Notes: generated from the letters alone by a model not told the origin. Shown: positions 8,097 through 17,219, numbered from the stretch's first letter. The stretch: 57,423 nucleotides of DNA from Halorubrum sp. F4 (GCF_027257195.1 NZ_JAPDFS010000004.1:146270-203692), one strand, 5' to 3'. Numbers and translations are program-made.

Positions 8097-9080
8097 TCAG
8101 TTCGTCTCAGCGCGCATCGCCTCGACCGCCGAGCGGGTGGGAAGCGCCGTCATCGCGCCCTTCGCGGTCGTCGACCGCGCCGCCACCGCGTTCGCGAACG
8201 CCAGCGCCTCCGCGAGGGACTCGCCGGCGGAAAGCGCCGCGATCGCGCCCGCGGTGAACGCGTCTCCCGCGCCGGTCGTGTCGACGGGCTCCACGGGGTA
8301 CCCCTCGTGTTCGACCACCAGCGGCTCGTCCGTGGGGTTCCACGGTGCCTCCGGCGTCGCTCGCGCGAACGCGCCGTCCGAACCGCGAGTGAGGAGCGCG
8401 GTGTGGGGGCCCCGATCGCAGACGGCGCTGGCCAGCGCGGGCGCGTCGCCGTCGTCCGCGCTCGGGTCCGCGATGCCCGCCGCGACGAGGTCCGCGGCGG
8501 TCGCCTTCACCACGTCCGACAGCTCGAAGGCGCGCCGACAGGTGTCGGCGAAGTCGGTCCCCCCGAACAGCTCCGGGCGAGCGTTCGGGTCGAAGGAGAC
8601 GACCGCGTCGTCGACGTCGTTCGCCCGCGAGAGGAGGTCGAACGTCGCCGTCCGGCTCGGTTCGTCCGCGAGGACGACGCCACCCGCGTGAACCCATTCG
8701 GTCTCCGCGAGGGTGTCGTCGTCGACGGTTCCCGGGCGCATCCGGGTGTCCGCGGTCCCGTTCCGGTGGAAGCTGAACGCCCGTTCGGCGTCGGGATCGA
8801 GGCTGACGAAGACGAGCGTCGTGTCGGCGTCGGGGTCCCGCTCGATCAGGTCCTCACGGACTCCCTCCTCGGCGAGCGTCCGGGCGAGGTAGTCGCCGAA
8901 CGGGCCGTCGCCGACGCGGGTCCAGAACAGCGGCGGGTCATCCAGCCTCGCGAGCCCCACGGCGACGTTGGCCGGCGCGCCGCCGGCCCGTCGGTGGAAC
9001 GTCTCCGTCGCGTCTATCGGGCCGTGACCCTCCGGAACGAAGTCGATGAGCGTCTCGCCGGCGACGAGGAGTCCGGTCAT
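8097..9080 (-). CDS. PfkB/ribokinase-family sugar kinase (fructokinase-like)
   Basis: A 327-residue ribokinase-fold kinase. The N-terminus LLVAGETLIDFVPEGHG resembles fructokinase substrate loops. RRAGGAPANVAVGLARL matches PfkB signature 1. DTTGAGDAFTAGAIAAL (about residues 265-281) is signature 2 with the catalytic base Asp. It would phosphorylate a sugar such as fructose or a keto-deoxy sugar using ATP; the substrate is unresolved. A TATA-like ccgactttgcc lies about 26 nt before the ATG. No sugar transporter or catabolic partner is adjacent. Confidence 0.85.
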   Translation of the reverse strand: MTGLLVAGETLIDFVPEGHGPIDATETFHRRAGGAPANVAVGLARLDDPPLFWTRVGDGPFGDYLARTLAEEGVREDLIERDPDADTTLVFVSLDPDAERAFSFHRNGTADTRMRPGTVDDDTLAETEWVHAGGVVLADEPSRTATFDLLSRANDVDDAVVSFDPNARPELFGGTDFADTCRRAFELSDVVKATAADLVAAGIADPSADDGDAPALASAVCDRGPHTALLTRGSDGAFARATPEAPWNPTDEPLVVEHEGYPVEPVDTTGAGDAFTAGAIAALSAGESLAEALAFANAVAARSTTAKGAMTALPTRSAVEAMRAETN

Positions 9081-9138
9081 GGCTCCCCGTGCGACCGGGC
9101 GGGCAAAGTCGGTTCGGGTTCCGACGGCGGACCGAAGG

Positions 9139-10062
9139 TCACAGCTCGTCGATGACTTCCCCGGCGAACGTCGTCATCGCGGCCTCCGGGTCGTCGGCCT
9201 GCAGGCCGACGATCGCGTGATCGAGACCGTATCCCTCCAACTCACGGAAGTACTCCCGAAACCAGTCGACGCCCGCCCGATAGCCGAGGTGGAGGTGCTC
9301 GGGGTCGGCGTCCGGGTCGTCGGCGAGTTCGACCCTGACGGCGATGGCGAACGGCTTCTCCCCCGCGAGTTCGCGCCAGCGGTCGAGGTACGACCGGAGC
9401 GTCTTCTCGGGAAGGTGATAGAACAGCCAGCCGTCGCCGCGCTCGGCGATCCACTCGGTCGATTGGCGGGCGTTGCCCGTCGGAAGGAGGGGAATCGTGT
9501 CGGTCGTCGGCTTCGGCAACACGTCGAGGTCGCCCTCGAGCGTCCCCCACTCGCCCGCGGTCGACGGGAACTCCTCGCGCCAGATCGACCGGATCGCCTC
9601 GACTCGCTCGCGAAACACGGTCCCGCGCTCCTCGGGGTCGACGCCGAACGCCGGGTACTCCGGGTCGCGGTCTCCGGAGGCGATCCCGAGAACGAGTCGG
9701 CCGTCTGAGAGCCGGTCGACGGTCGCCGCGGACTTCGCGACGTGGATCGGGTGCCGAATCGGGAGGACGATGCTCGACGTCCCGAGCGCGACGGAGTCCG
9801 TGTGGGCGGCGACGTGCGAGAGCAGCGGCCAGGGGTCGAACGCCCCGCCGGCGTCGCCGAATCGGGGCCAGTAGGTCGGCACGTCCCGCGCCCAGAGCCC
9901 GTCGAAGCCGACCGACTCCGCGTGGGTCGCGAGCCGAACCTCCTCGTCGACCGCCGGGGTCGACTCCCGCACGCCGGTGAGCGGAAAGCCGATCCCGAAG
10001 GTCAGCCCGTCGGGACCGAACAGCCGTCGATACCCTCGATTCTCGTGGTCCGTCCCGGTCAT
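9139..10062 (-). CDS. LLM-class flavin-dependent oxidoreductase
   Basis: A 307-residue luciferase-like TIM-barrel protein: FGIGFPLTGVRESTPAVDEE, ATHAESVGFDGLWARDVP, and a F420/FMN-type core SVALGTSSIVLPIRHPIHVA followed by VDRLSDGRLVLGIASGDRDP. The C-terminal part has GVDWFREYFRELEGYGLDHA. The family oxidises small organics with FMNH2 or F420; the substrate is unknown. A second LLM gene lies at 24325-25350, with a different N-terminus. Confidence 0.85.
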   Translation of the reverse strand: MTGTDHENRGYRRLFGPDGLTFGIGFPLTGVRESTPAVDEEVRLATHAESVGFDGLWARDVPTYWPRFGDAGGAFDPWPLLSHVAAHTDSVALGTSSIVLPIRHPIHVAKSAATVDRLSDGRLVLGIASGDRDPEYPAFGVDPEERGTVFRERVEAIRSIWREEFPSTAGEWGTLEGDLDVLPKPTTDTIPLLPTGNARQSTEWIAERGDGWLFYHLPEKTLRSYLDRWRELAGEKPFAIAVRVELADDPDADPEHLHLGYRAGVDWFREYFRELEGYGLDHAIVGLQADDPEAAMTTFAGEVIDEL

Positions 10063-10114
10063 CGGCGGAGGTTCGCGACGGGGACGTATCCCGCCTTCGG
10101 AGGCGGAAACGGGG

Positions 10115-10163
10115 AAACGGCCGGCTAGTGGAGGCGGGAAAACGGCCGGCTAGTGGAAGCGGG
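10115..10163. repeat. Short tandem duplication, 25-bp period
   Basis: The 24-nt unit beginning aaacggccggctagtgga occurs at 10115-10138 and again at 10140-10163 with one difference. It lies in the 173-nt gap upstream of the LLM gene and downstream of L11, both on the minus strand. It is probably a replication-slippage product. Confidence 0.8.
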
Positions 10164-10235
10164 CGGCAACCGTTCGGATTCGGAAACGGGTGAGAAGCCG
10201 TCGGCAGCGTGAACTCGACCGGGGGAACCGGAGCG

Positions 10236-10712
10236 TTACGCCTCGAGGACGTCGTCGTAGTCGCCGGCGTCGACGCGGTCGTCGAACGTCCGGGCGTCCT
10301 CGCCCTCGATGGTGACGCCGAGGGAGGCGCAGGTGCCGCCGACCTCCTTGGCGGCGTTCTTCGTGTCGTACGCCAGCAGGTCGCTCGACTTCTGTTCGGC
10401 GACCTTCTTCACCTGTTCGACGGACATGTCGGCGACGAAGTCCTTCTGGGGCTCGCCGGAGCCCGTCTCGAATCCGGCCTCGTCCTTGATCAGCTCCGCG
10501 GTCGGCGGGACGCCGACGTCGATCGTGAAGGAGCCGTCGTCGTCGTACTCGACGGTGACGGGGACCTCCATCCCGTCGAACGCGGCGGTCTCCTCGTTGA
10601 TCCGGTTCACGACGTCCTGCACGTCCACCGGCGTCGGGCCGAGCTCCGGGCCGAGCGGTGGACCGGGGTTGGCCTGCCCGCCGGGGACGAGCGCTTCGAT
10701 GGTTCCAGCCAT
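10236..10712 (-). CDS. rpl11: Ribosomal protein L11 (uL11)
   Basis: A 158-residue protein with the L11 hallmark start GTIEALVPGGQANPGPPLGP, LGPTPVDVQDVVNRINEET, and the C-terminal rRNA-binding part AYDTKNAAKEVGGTCASLGV. L11 sits in the GTPase-associated centre and contacts factors such as aEF2. The frame stays open far upstream, but a TATA-like cgttaaaag on the minus strand (about 10735-10743) lies 26 nt before this ATG, fixing the start and suggesting a leaderless transcript. L1, L10 and L12 are not adjacent, in keeping with a separately transcribed archaeal L11 gene. Confidence 0.97.
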   Translation of the reverse strand: MAGTIEALVPGGQANPGPPLGPELGPTPVDVQDVVNRINEETAAFDGMEVPVTVEYDDDGSFTIDVGVPPTAELIKDEAGFETGSGEPQKDFVADMSVEQVKKVAEQKSSDLLAYDTKNAAKEVGGTCASLGVTIEGEDARTFDDRVDAGDYDDVLEA

Positions 10713-10849
10713 GTCCGTACGAACCCGCCGATGACTTTTAACGGTTGTTCTTTCGTCCAGCGGGCGCGAGCGGTTCGCATACGGCGTTCCGACGGCCGTG
10801 GAGAGGACGGTCCGATGGCGGTGGAGAGGACGGTCCGGGGCGGCGCGGC

Positions 10850-12232
10850 TTACGCCTCGGTGGTCGCGGTGTCCTCCCGGACCGACTCGCCGGCGTCGCG
10901 GCCGGGGACGAACGTCCCCGTCTCCCGGCGGACGCCGACGAGCAGCGCGATCCCGGCCGCCAGCGGAACGGCCGCACACGCCGCGTACACCGGCGTGAAC
11001 CCGACCGTCTCGACGAGCGGGAGCGACACCATCGGGCCAAGCCCGCCCCCGATGTCGCCGAAGACGTTGTTGGTGCCGGAGGCCCGTCCCATCCGGTCGT
11101 CGGGGGTCAGATCGGCCAAAAGCGCCATCATCGGACCGCTCGTTCCGCCCTGTCCCGCGCCGATGGCGACGCAGGCGACTCCCAACTCGAGCGTCGAGCC
11201 CGCCCGCGCCAGAAGCAGGAAGCCGACGAACGAGACGACGAGAAAGCCCAGCAGGATCGGCGTCCGCGATTCGCGAGAGTCCGAGACTCGACCGCCGGCG
11301 AACATGAACACCGCCGCGGAGACCACGGTTCCGGCCATGAACAACCCCGAGGTACCCTGGGGATCGAGCCCCAGAAGCGAGATGTCCGTCTCGCCGAGGA
11401 ACAGGACGAGGGTGGCGAAAAGCGCCCCGATGTACGCGAACATCAGCCCGAAATTCACGAGCCCGACCGTCACCGCCGGCGTCGAGGTGTCGACGTCCCA
11501 CGGCTTGACCGACTGCTTCTCGCCGGCGGTCGTCACGTGCGTCTCGGGAACGAGCCGGTACGCGACGACGCTGGCGAGGAGCGCGAACGCGGCGGCGACG
11601 GTGAACGCCGCGACGTTGCCCGCGAGCGAGGAGACGACGCCGCCGAGCACGAGACCCGCGGGGAAGCCCATCGTGATGCCGCCGCGCACCACGCCCATGT
11701 TCGTCCCCCGCGACCCGCTGTCGGAGACGTCCGCGGCGATGGTGTAGGCGGTCGCGAACACCGCGGCGGACCCGATCCCCCAGAGGACGCGTGCGAGCAG
11801 GAACCACGCCTCGGGCGCGACGACGAACTCGAGAACCGCGAACCACTCGGTCGGACCGACCGCGACCGGTCCGATCGATCCCGCGGGCAGTCCCGCCAGG
11901 GCCGGCCGGAGCGATTCGGCCGGCGGCAACGCGATCGCGACGACGTATCCGAGGGTGGCGATCCCCTCGATGAGCAGCCCGAGGACGAAGGGTTTCCGCG
12001 TGCCGTATCGGTCGACGAGCGCGCCCGCGGGCGCGTTGGCGACGAGCCGGACCCAGCGGTTCGCGGAGAGGATCACGCCGACCATGAACGCGGAGATGCC
12101 GAGGACCGCGCCGAGGTTCGGGAGGATGGGAAAGACCACGCCGCCGCCGAACCCGACGAAGAACGTGCTGGCGATCACCGCGAGCAACACGGTCGGGAAC
12201 CGGGAGAGACCGATCGAGGGGACTCGAGCCAT
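10850..12232 (-). CDS. Major facilitator superfamily transporter
   Basis: A 460-residue, about 12-helix MFS protein. RWVRLVANAPAGALVDRYG followed by TRKPFVLG is the loop 2-3 motif. ARVLWGIGSAAVFATAYTIA and MGVVRGGITMGFPAGLVLGG lie in helices 4-5, and a repeat-related PDDRMGRASGTNNVFGDIGG in the second half. It resembles drug-efflux MFS proteins. The TetR regulator immediately upstream on the same strand (78-nt gap) suggests inducible export of a toxic or hydrophobic compound. Confidence 0.88.
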   Translation of the reverse strand: MARVPSIGLSRFPTVLLAVIASTFFVGFGGGVVFPILPNLGAVLGISAFMVGVILSANRWVRLVANAPAGALVDRYGTRKPFVLGLLIEGIATLGYVVAIALPPAESLRPALAGLPAGSIGPVAVGPTEWFAVLEFVVAPEAWFLLARVLWGIGSAAVFATAYTIAADVSDSGSRGTNMGVVRGGITMGFPAGLVLGGVVSSLAGNVAAFTVAAAFALLASVVAYRLVPETHVTTAGEKQSVKPWDVDTSTPAVTVGLVNFGLMFAYIGALFATLVLFLGETDISLLGLDPQGTSGLFMAGTVVSAAVFMFAGGRVSDSRESRTPILLGFLVVSFVGFLLLARAGSTLELGVACVAIGAGQGGTSGPMMALLADLTPDDRMGRASGTNNVFGDIGGGLGPMVSLPLVETVGFTPVYAACAAVPLAAGIALLVGVRRETGTFVPGRDAGESVREDTATTEA

Positions 12233-12310
12233 CGGTCTATGAACCCGCGTGACCCGCCGGAGCCGCCGCGATAACCGGGCGTACCCGTACCGGTCTCGAA
12301 CGTGTTCGTG

Positions 12311-13051
12311 TCATTCCGGCGTCTCGTTCACCGGACCGGAGCCGGCGGGGTTCTCCCCGGTCCGGGCCGTGAGTTTCTCGAGCGTTTCGTCGAGCGACGG
12401 AAGCGTCACTCCCTCGGCGAGCACCGGTTCGACGATCCGTCGGAGCGTCGCCTCCGCGACCGTCCGGGTGTACGCGATGTCGGCCTCGGCGTCGACCTGG
12501 CCGGTCCCCGAACCGCCCTCTCCGCCGAGCCCGGTCCCGAGCGTGATCTGCCTCGTTCGCGCGCCGTCGAGCGTCGCCACGAGGAGCGCGGCCGTCTCGT
12601 CGACGTCGACGTCCCGGAAGACGCCCGCGTCGATCCCGTCCGAGAGGATCTCCGCGGCGGTTTCACGGAGTAGCCGGTCGCTTCGGAGCAGCTGTTCGCG
12701 GATCCGGTCGTTGAAGGGGCCCTGTGAACGCATCTCGAGGAGCCCGATGTGGAACGACTCGCGCTCGGTCTCGGCCGGCTCGAAGACGAACCAGCCGACG
12801 AACGCGACGAGCCGCTCGACCGGGGCCGCGTCCGCGCCGCGATCCATGCGACGTTCGAAGTCGGAGATCACTCGTGCGAGGAACGCCACGAGGAGGTCCT
12901 CTTTCGTGTCGTAGTGGTAGTGGAGGAGCGACTTGCTCTTCGAGCACTCGTCGGCGATGTCCTGCATCGTCAGCCCCGCGTAGCCGTGTTTACACAGCGC
13001 CCGGTAGACGCCGTCCATGATCTCGTCGGCCGCGCCCGGCTGCTCGCTCAT
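12311..13051 (-). CDS. TetR/AcrR-family transcriptional regulator
   Basis: A 246-residue regulator. The N-terminal helix-turn-helix reads GVYRALCKHGYAGLTMQDIA then CSKSKSLLHYHYDTKEDLL (residues about 13-54), the TetR DNA-binding domain. The remaining helices, with GWFVFEPAETERESFHIGLL, form the ligand-binding part. The ATG abuts a perfect 18-bp palindrome, a likely autoregulatory operator. The MFS gene lies 78 nt downstream on the same strand, so repressor and exporter are probably co-transcribed and de-repressed by the transported compound. Confidence 0.92.
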   Translation of the reverse strand: MSEQPGAADEIMDGVYRALCKHGYAGLTMQDIADECSKSKSLLHYHYDTKEDLLVAFLARVISDFERRMDRGADAAPVERLVAFVGWFVFEPAETERESFHIGLLEMRSQGPFNDRIREQLLRSDRLLRETAAEILSDGIDAGVFRDVDVDETAALLVATLDGARTRQITLGTGLGGEGGSGTGQVDAEADIAYTRTVAEATLRRIVEPVLAEGVTLPSLDETLEKLTARTGENPAGSGPVNETPE

Positions 13052-13069
13052 TGACTGACCGGTCAGTCA
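13052..13069. promoter_or_regulatory. Perfect 18-bp palindrome, TetR autoregulatory operator
   Basis: TGACTGACCGGTCAGTCA is its own reverse complement, and it directly precedes the tetR start codon (13051). Upstream on the minus strand, ggctttgag (about 13075-13084) is a plausible TATA-like element, so the palindrome would cover the transcription start. TetR dimers characteristically bind palindromes of this size; binding here is inferred. Confidence 0.8.
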
Positions 13070-13223
13070 GCAAGGCTCAAAGCCCTATCGGTGAGCGGTA
13101 CGTCTCGCCGGAAACTCCAGATCCAAGTCATATGTGCCGAGAACTGGTCCGCGGTCCCCACGGCGCGGTGGCTACCGAGCGTGGAACGTTCGAAAAGCCG
13201 ATACAACAGAACGGTCTGACGCC

Positions 13224-13418
13224 TTACAGACGCGTGACGTTCGTCGCGCGCGGACCCTTGTCCGCCTCCTCGATGTCGAACTCGACTTCCTGACCTTCCT
13301 CCAGGTCCGGGCCGCCGACGTCCTCCATGTGGAAGAACACGTCCTCGTCCGCGTCGTCAGTCTCGATGAATCCGTAGCCGCCAGTGTCGTTGAAGAAGTC
13401 AACTTCGCCTTTCGCCAT
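13224..13418 (-). CDS. cspA: Cold-shock-domain protein
   Basis: A 64-residue single cold-shock domain: KGEVDFFNDTGGYGFIETDD (RNP1-like GYGFI) and EDVFFHMEDVGG (RNP2-like VFFH). It binds single-stranded RNA or DNA as an RNA chaperone. The Asp/Glu content is halophile-typical. A TATA-like ccttttatg on the minus strand (about 13444-13452) is 28 nt upstream of the ATG, suggesting a leaderless transcript. It points away from the sdh operon. Confidence 0.93.
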   Translation of the reverse strand: MAKGEVDFFNDTGGYGFIETDDADEDVFFHMEDVGGPDLEEGQEVEFDIEEADKGPRATNVTRL

Positions 13419-13580
13419 TGCATCCGTACAGCCGGGAGGAGTACATAAAAGGCTTCCGCGAGCGATCCGAGCGCGACAACGGCTGGCACACGGAGCTGTC
13501 CGGACGGGGGAAGAGAGAGTCGATCGCAGTCTCGGGACCGACGGGTCCGCCCCGATCGGTGTCGATCGGTATCGGCCGTG

Positions 13581-13597
13581 GTAGTAACTACTATACG
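13581..13597 (+). promoter_or_regulatory. sdhCDBA promoter with overlapping dyad
   Basis: A TATA-like actatacg (about 13589-13597) sits roughly 28 nt before the sdhC ATG. The 11-bp palindrome GTAGTAACTAC (13581-13591, central A) overlaps its upstream edge, where transcription factor B or a repressor would bind. Promoter call is by position; the operator role is inference. Confidence 0.5.
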
Positions 13598-13620
13598 ACC
13601 CCAGTACCGAGCCCCTACGT

Positions 13621-14046
13621 ATGAGTCAGTCGTACAATCGAGGCCTCATCGAGGACTTCAGCCGTTGGCGGGAGTTCGAGGCCGGTATGTGGGCGTGGAT
13701 ATTTCATAAGTTTACGGGGTGGGTACTCATCGGGTACCTCTTCACCCACATCGCCGTCCTGAGCACGGCGATCCCCGCGTCGGGCGCGGAGACCGCCGTG
13801 CTTCAGGCGGGCAACGACGTGTACACCCAGACGATCGTCTCGCTCGAGGGCCTGCTTTTGGTTCGGATCCTCGAGGTCGGGTTGCTCGCCGTCGCGGTGT
13901 TCCACATGCTCAACGGCGCGCGCCTGCTGTTGGTCGATCTCGGCGTCGGACTGGAGTCACAGGACAAGAGCTTCTACGCGTCGCTGATCCTGACGGGGGC
14001 CATCACGGTCGCGTCGGTTCCGACGTTCATCGCGGGGGCCTTCTGA
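13621..14046 (+). CDS. sdhC: Succinate dehydrogenase cytochrome b subunit SdhC
   Basis: A 141-residue membrane subunit: [20 protein letters not shown], then [20 protein letters not shown], whose His in a transmembrane helix is a likely haem b ligand, and [20 protein letters not shown]. With SdhD it anchors the complex and passes electrons to quinone. First gene of sdhCDBA; sdhD starts 1 nt after its stop. The ATG follows the TATA-like element by about 28 nt, so no leader is needed. Confidence 0.92.
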   Translation: MSQSYNRGLIEDFSRWREFEAGMWAWIFHKFTGWVLIGYLFTHIAVLSTAIPASGAETAVLQAGNDVYTQTIVSLEGLLLVRILEVGLLAVAVFHMLNGARLLLVDLGVGLESQDKSFYASLILTGAITVASVPTFIAGAF

Positions 14047-14047
14047 G

Positions 14048-14419
14048 ATGGCACAGCGCTACTCCTCGTTCGACAAGGGCGGGCGGATGTGGCTGCTCCA
14101 GCGGGTCACGGCCGCGTTCCTGCTCGTCGTGTTGGCGTTCCACTTCTTCCTTCTGCACTTCGTCCATCACGCGGACGAGGTGTCCTTCCTGATGAGCGCC
14201 GGCCGGATGGAGACCCTGAGCTACTACTCGCTCATGGTGTTGTTCCTCCTGACGGCGACGTTCCACGGCGTCAACGGCGTTTACAACGCCCTCGTCAACC
14301 AGGGGCTCACGGGAACGAAACGCACCGTCATCAAGTGGACGCTCGTCGCCGCGAGCGTCGTGTTGGTCCTCCAGGGGATCCGGACCGCGAACGCGTGGGC
14401 GGGGATCCCGCTTTACTGA
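14048..14419 (+). CDS. sdhD: Succinate dehydrogenase membrane anchor SdhD
   Basis: A 123-residue, three-helix protein: GGRMWLLQRVTAAFLLVVLA, FHFFLLHFVHHADEV with candidate haem or quinone-site histidines, and ATFHGVNGVYNALVNQG. It completes the membrane anchor with SdhC. The gene begins 1 nt after the sdhC stop and ends 7 nt before sdhB, so co-transcription is very likely. Confidence 0.9.
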   Translation: MAQRYSSFDKGGRMWLLQRVTAAFLLVVLAFHFFLLHFVHHADEVSFLMSAGRMETLSYYSLMVLFLLTATFHGVNGVYNALVNQGLTGTKRTVIKWTLVAASVVLVLQGIRTANAWAGIPLY

Positions 14420-14426
14420 TCGAACC

Positions 14427-15323
14427 ATGAGCACGCAGATACCCAAACAGACCGAGAAAGCGGACGAGACGGCGGCCGAAACCGAGACGGACGCCCCCTC
14501 GAAGGGGGACGAACGCCGGGCGGAGAAGCGCCGGCGGGCGGACGAGCGTCGCCGTCAGCGCGAGACGGAGGAGGCCGAGCGGGCGGCGGCCGACGAGAAC
14601 ACGGTCGAACTGCGGGTGTTCCGGTACGACCCGGACGTCGAGGGGAAACAGGAGCCCCGGTTCGACACCTTCCACGTCCCGTTCACGAAGGGAATGACCG
14701 TCCTCGACGCGCTGATGTACGCCCGGGACAGCTACGACTCCTCTCTCACCTTCCGACACTCCTGTCGGCAGGCGGTCTGCGGCTCGGACGCCATGTTCGT
14801 CAACGGCGGCCAGAAGCTCGCCTGTAAGACCCAGATCGACGAGCTCGAGGAGCCGATCCGGGTGGAGCCGCTGCCGCACGCCGAGGTGACGAAGGACCTC
14901 GTCGTCGACATGGAGCACTTCTACGACCAGATGGAGGCGGTCGAGCCGTACTTCCAGACGAACGAGTACCCCGACGGCGAGCTGGAGGAGCAGCGCCAGA
15001 CCAGGGAGAACCGCGAGAAGATCAAGATGTCGACCCGGTGTATCTGGTGTAGCGCGTGTATGTCCTCGTGTAACATCGCCGCCGGCGACAACGAGTACCT
15101 CGGTCCGGCCGCCATCAACAAGGCGTACCGGTTCGCGATGGACGAGCGGGAGGGCGAGGACGTCAAGCAGAAGCGCCTGGAGATAATCGAACAGGAACAC
15201 GGCGTCTGGCGGTGTCAGACCCAGTTCTCCTGTACGGAGGTGTGTCCGAAGGACATCCCGCTCACCGAGCACATCCAGGAGCTGAAACGCGAGGCGGTCA
15301 AGAACAACCTGAAGTTCTGGTGA
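14427..15323 (+). CDS. sdhB: Succinate dehydrogenase iron-sulfur subunit SdhB
   Basis: A 298-residue subunit. After a charged, Glu/Arg-rich extension of about 55 residues come the plant-type 2Fe-2S ligands (SCRQAVCGSDAMFVNGG from about C113, then KLAC). The ferredoxin-like CIWCSACMSSCN follows (C205, C208, C211), then CQTQFSCTEVCPKDIP, for the 4Fe-4S and 3Fe-4S centres. It relays electrons from the flavin in SdhA to the membrane quinone site. All expected cysteine clusters are present. Confidence 0.97.
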   Translation: MSTQIPKQTEKADETAAETETDAPSKGDERRAEKRRRADERRRQRETEEAERAAADENTVELRVFRYDPDVEGKQEPRFDTFHVPFTKGMTVLDALMYARDSYDSSLTFRHSCRQAVCGSDAMFVNGGQKLACKTQIDELEEPIRVEPLPHAEVTKDLVVDMEHFYDQMEAVEPYFQTNEYPDGELEEQRQTRENREKIKMSTRCIWCSACMSSCNIAAGDNEYLGPAAINKAYRFAMDEREGEDVKQKRLEIIEQEHGVWRCQTQFSCTEVCPKDIPLTEHIQELKREAVKNNLKFW

Positions 15324-15388
15324 CGACCGGGGACGCCAGGGACACGCTCAAGCGACACCACCACTAACCACACACCATACCACAAACC

Positions 15389-17218
15389 ATGTACGAACAC
15401 GACGTCGTCGTCGTCGGCGCGGGCGGTGCGGGCCTCCGCGCGGCGATAGCGGCACAAGAGGAGGGAGCCGACGTGGCGATCGTCTCGAAGCTGCACCCGG
15501 TGCGATCGCACACGGGCGCGGCGGAGGGCGGGATCAACGCGGCGCTTCGGGACGCGGACTCCTGGGAGGACCACGCGTACGACACGATGAAGGGATCCGA
15601 CTACCTCGGGGACGCGCCCGCGGTCGAGGCGCTCTGTAAGGAGAGCCCCGAGGAAGTGATCCAGCTCGAACACTGGGGAATGCCGTTCTCGCGCGAGGAG
15701 GACGGCCGCGTCTCCCAGCGCCCCTTCGGGGGACTCTCGTTCCCGCGGACGACGTACGCGGGCGCGGAGACGGGCCACCAGATGCTCCACACGATGTACG
15801 AACAGGTGGTCAAACGGGGAATCACGGTGTACGACGAGTGGCACGTGATGGACCTCGTCGTCACCGACGAGGACGACCCCGCCGACCGGACCTGCCACGG
15901 CGTCGTCGCCTACGACATCCAGCGCGGCGAGGTCGACGGGTTCCGCGCGAGCGGCGGCGTCATCCTGGCCACCGGCGGGATGGGACAGGTGTTCGACCAC
16001 ACCACGAACGCGGTGGCGAACACCGGCGACGGGGTCGCGATGGCCTACCGCGCGGGCGTCCCGATGGAGGACATGGAGTTCATCCAGTTCCACCCGACCA
16101 CGCTGCCGTCGACGGGCGTGCTGATCTCGGAGGGCGTCCGCGGCGAGGGTGGAATTCTCTACAACGAGAACGGCGAGCGGTTCATGTTCGAGCACGGCTA
16201 CGCGAACAACGACGGGGAGCTCGCCTCCCGCGACGTGGTCTCACGAGCCGAGCTGACCGAGGTCAACGAGGGCCGCGGCATCGAGGACGAGTACGTCCAC
16301 CTCGACATGCGGCACCTCGGCGAGGAGCGTATCCTCGACCGCCTGGAGAACATCCTCCATCTCGCGGAGGACTTCGAGGGAGCGGACGGCCTCACGGAGC
16401 CGATGCCGGTCAAGCCCGGCCAGCACTACGCGATGGGCGGGATCGAGACGAACGAACACGGCGAGACGGCCATCGCCGGCCTCTACGCCGCCGGCGAATG
16501 CGCGTGCGTCTCCGTCCACGGCGGAAACCGCCTCGGCGGGAACGCGCTCCCCGAACTCATCGTCTTCGGCAAGCGCGCGGGCCACCACGCGGCCGGCAAG
16601 GAGATGGGCGAGGCGGAGATCCCGACCGGCAAGCGCGGCGAGTGGGAGCCGGCCGAGTACGAGTTCGAGGTCGACGTGGGCGCGGTCGGCGATCGTGGCC
16701 CGGCGGCGGCCGACGGCGGCGCGGTGGCGGCCGACGCCGAGGGACTGATGGAGGCGGAGATCGAGCGCGCTCGAGAGCGCGTCGAGGACCTTCTCACGCG
16801 TAAGGGCCGCAACCACGCGGAGATCCGCTCCGCGGTCCAGGAGACGATGACGGCCAACGTCAACGTGTTCCGCGAGGAGGAGGGGCTCAAGCAGTCGCTC
16901 TCGGACCTCCGCGAGGCGCGCGAGGCGTACACGGAGGTCGCGGTCTCGGACCCGTCGCGGACGTTCAACACGGACCTCATCCACACGATGGAGACGCGAA
17001 ACGTCCTCGACATCGCGGAGGCGCTGGCGATGGGAGCGCTCGCCCGCCGGGAGTTCCGCGGCGCACACTGGCGCAAGGAGCGCCAGGAACGTGACGACGA
17101 GAACTGGCTGAAACACACGCTCGTCTCGTGGAACGACGGCGAACCCGAACTCTGGTACAAGCCCGCCATCCTCGAGGGCGAGGCCAAGACGTACGAGCCG
17201 AAGGTCCGGTCGTACTGA
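15389..17218 (+). CDS. sdhA: Succinate dehydrogenase flavoprotein subunit SdhA
   Basis: A 609-residue flavoprotein oxidising succinate to fumarate in the TCA cycle. The dinucleotide-binding start is HDVVVVGAGGAGLRAAIAA. The covalent FAD histidine is H41 in RSHTGAAEGGINAAL. Catalytic-domain motifs include FIQFHPTTLPSTGVLISEG, VRGEGGILYNENGERF and GECACVSVHGGNRLGGNAL. The C-terminal end YEPKVRSY is typical. It lies 65 nt after sdhB, a larger gap than between the other genes, so a secondary promoter or processing site is possible. Confidence 0.97.
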   Translation: MYEHDVVVVGAGGAGLRAAIAAQEEGADVAIVSKLHPVRSHTGAAEGGINAALRDADSWEDHAYDTMKGSDYLGDAPAVEALCKESPEEVIQLEHWGMPFSREEDGRVSQRPFGGLSFPRTTYAGAETGHQMLHTMYEQVVKRGITVYDEWHVMDLVVTDEDDPADRTCHGVVAYDIQRGEVDGFRASGGVILATGGMGQVFDHTTNAVANTGDGVAMAYRAGVPMEDMEFIQFHPTTLPSTGVLISEGVRGEGGILYNENGERFMFEHGYANNDGELASRDVVSRAELTEVNEGRGIEDEYVHLDMRHLGEERILDRLENILHLAEDFEGADGLTEPMPVKPGQHYAMGGIETNEHGETAIAGLYAAGECACVSVHGGNRLGGNALPELIVFGKRAGHHAAGKEMGEAEIPTGKRGEWEPAEYEFEVDVGAVGDRGPAAADGGAVAADAEGLMEAEIERARERVEDLLTRKGRNHAEIRSAVQETMTANVNVFREEEGLKQSLSDLREAREAYTEVAVSDPSRTFNTDLIHTMETRNVLDIAEALAMGALARREFRGAHWRKERQERDDENWLKHTLVSWNDGEPELWYKPAILEGEAKTYEPKVRSY

Positions 17219-17219
17219 C

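Noticed and set aside
10713..11846. Upstream extension of the L11 frame to 536 residues
   Set aside because: The extension is Arg-rich and antisense-like, while a TATA element and the conserved L11 N-terminus fix the start at 10712.
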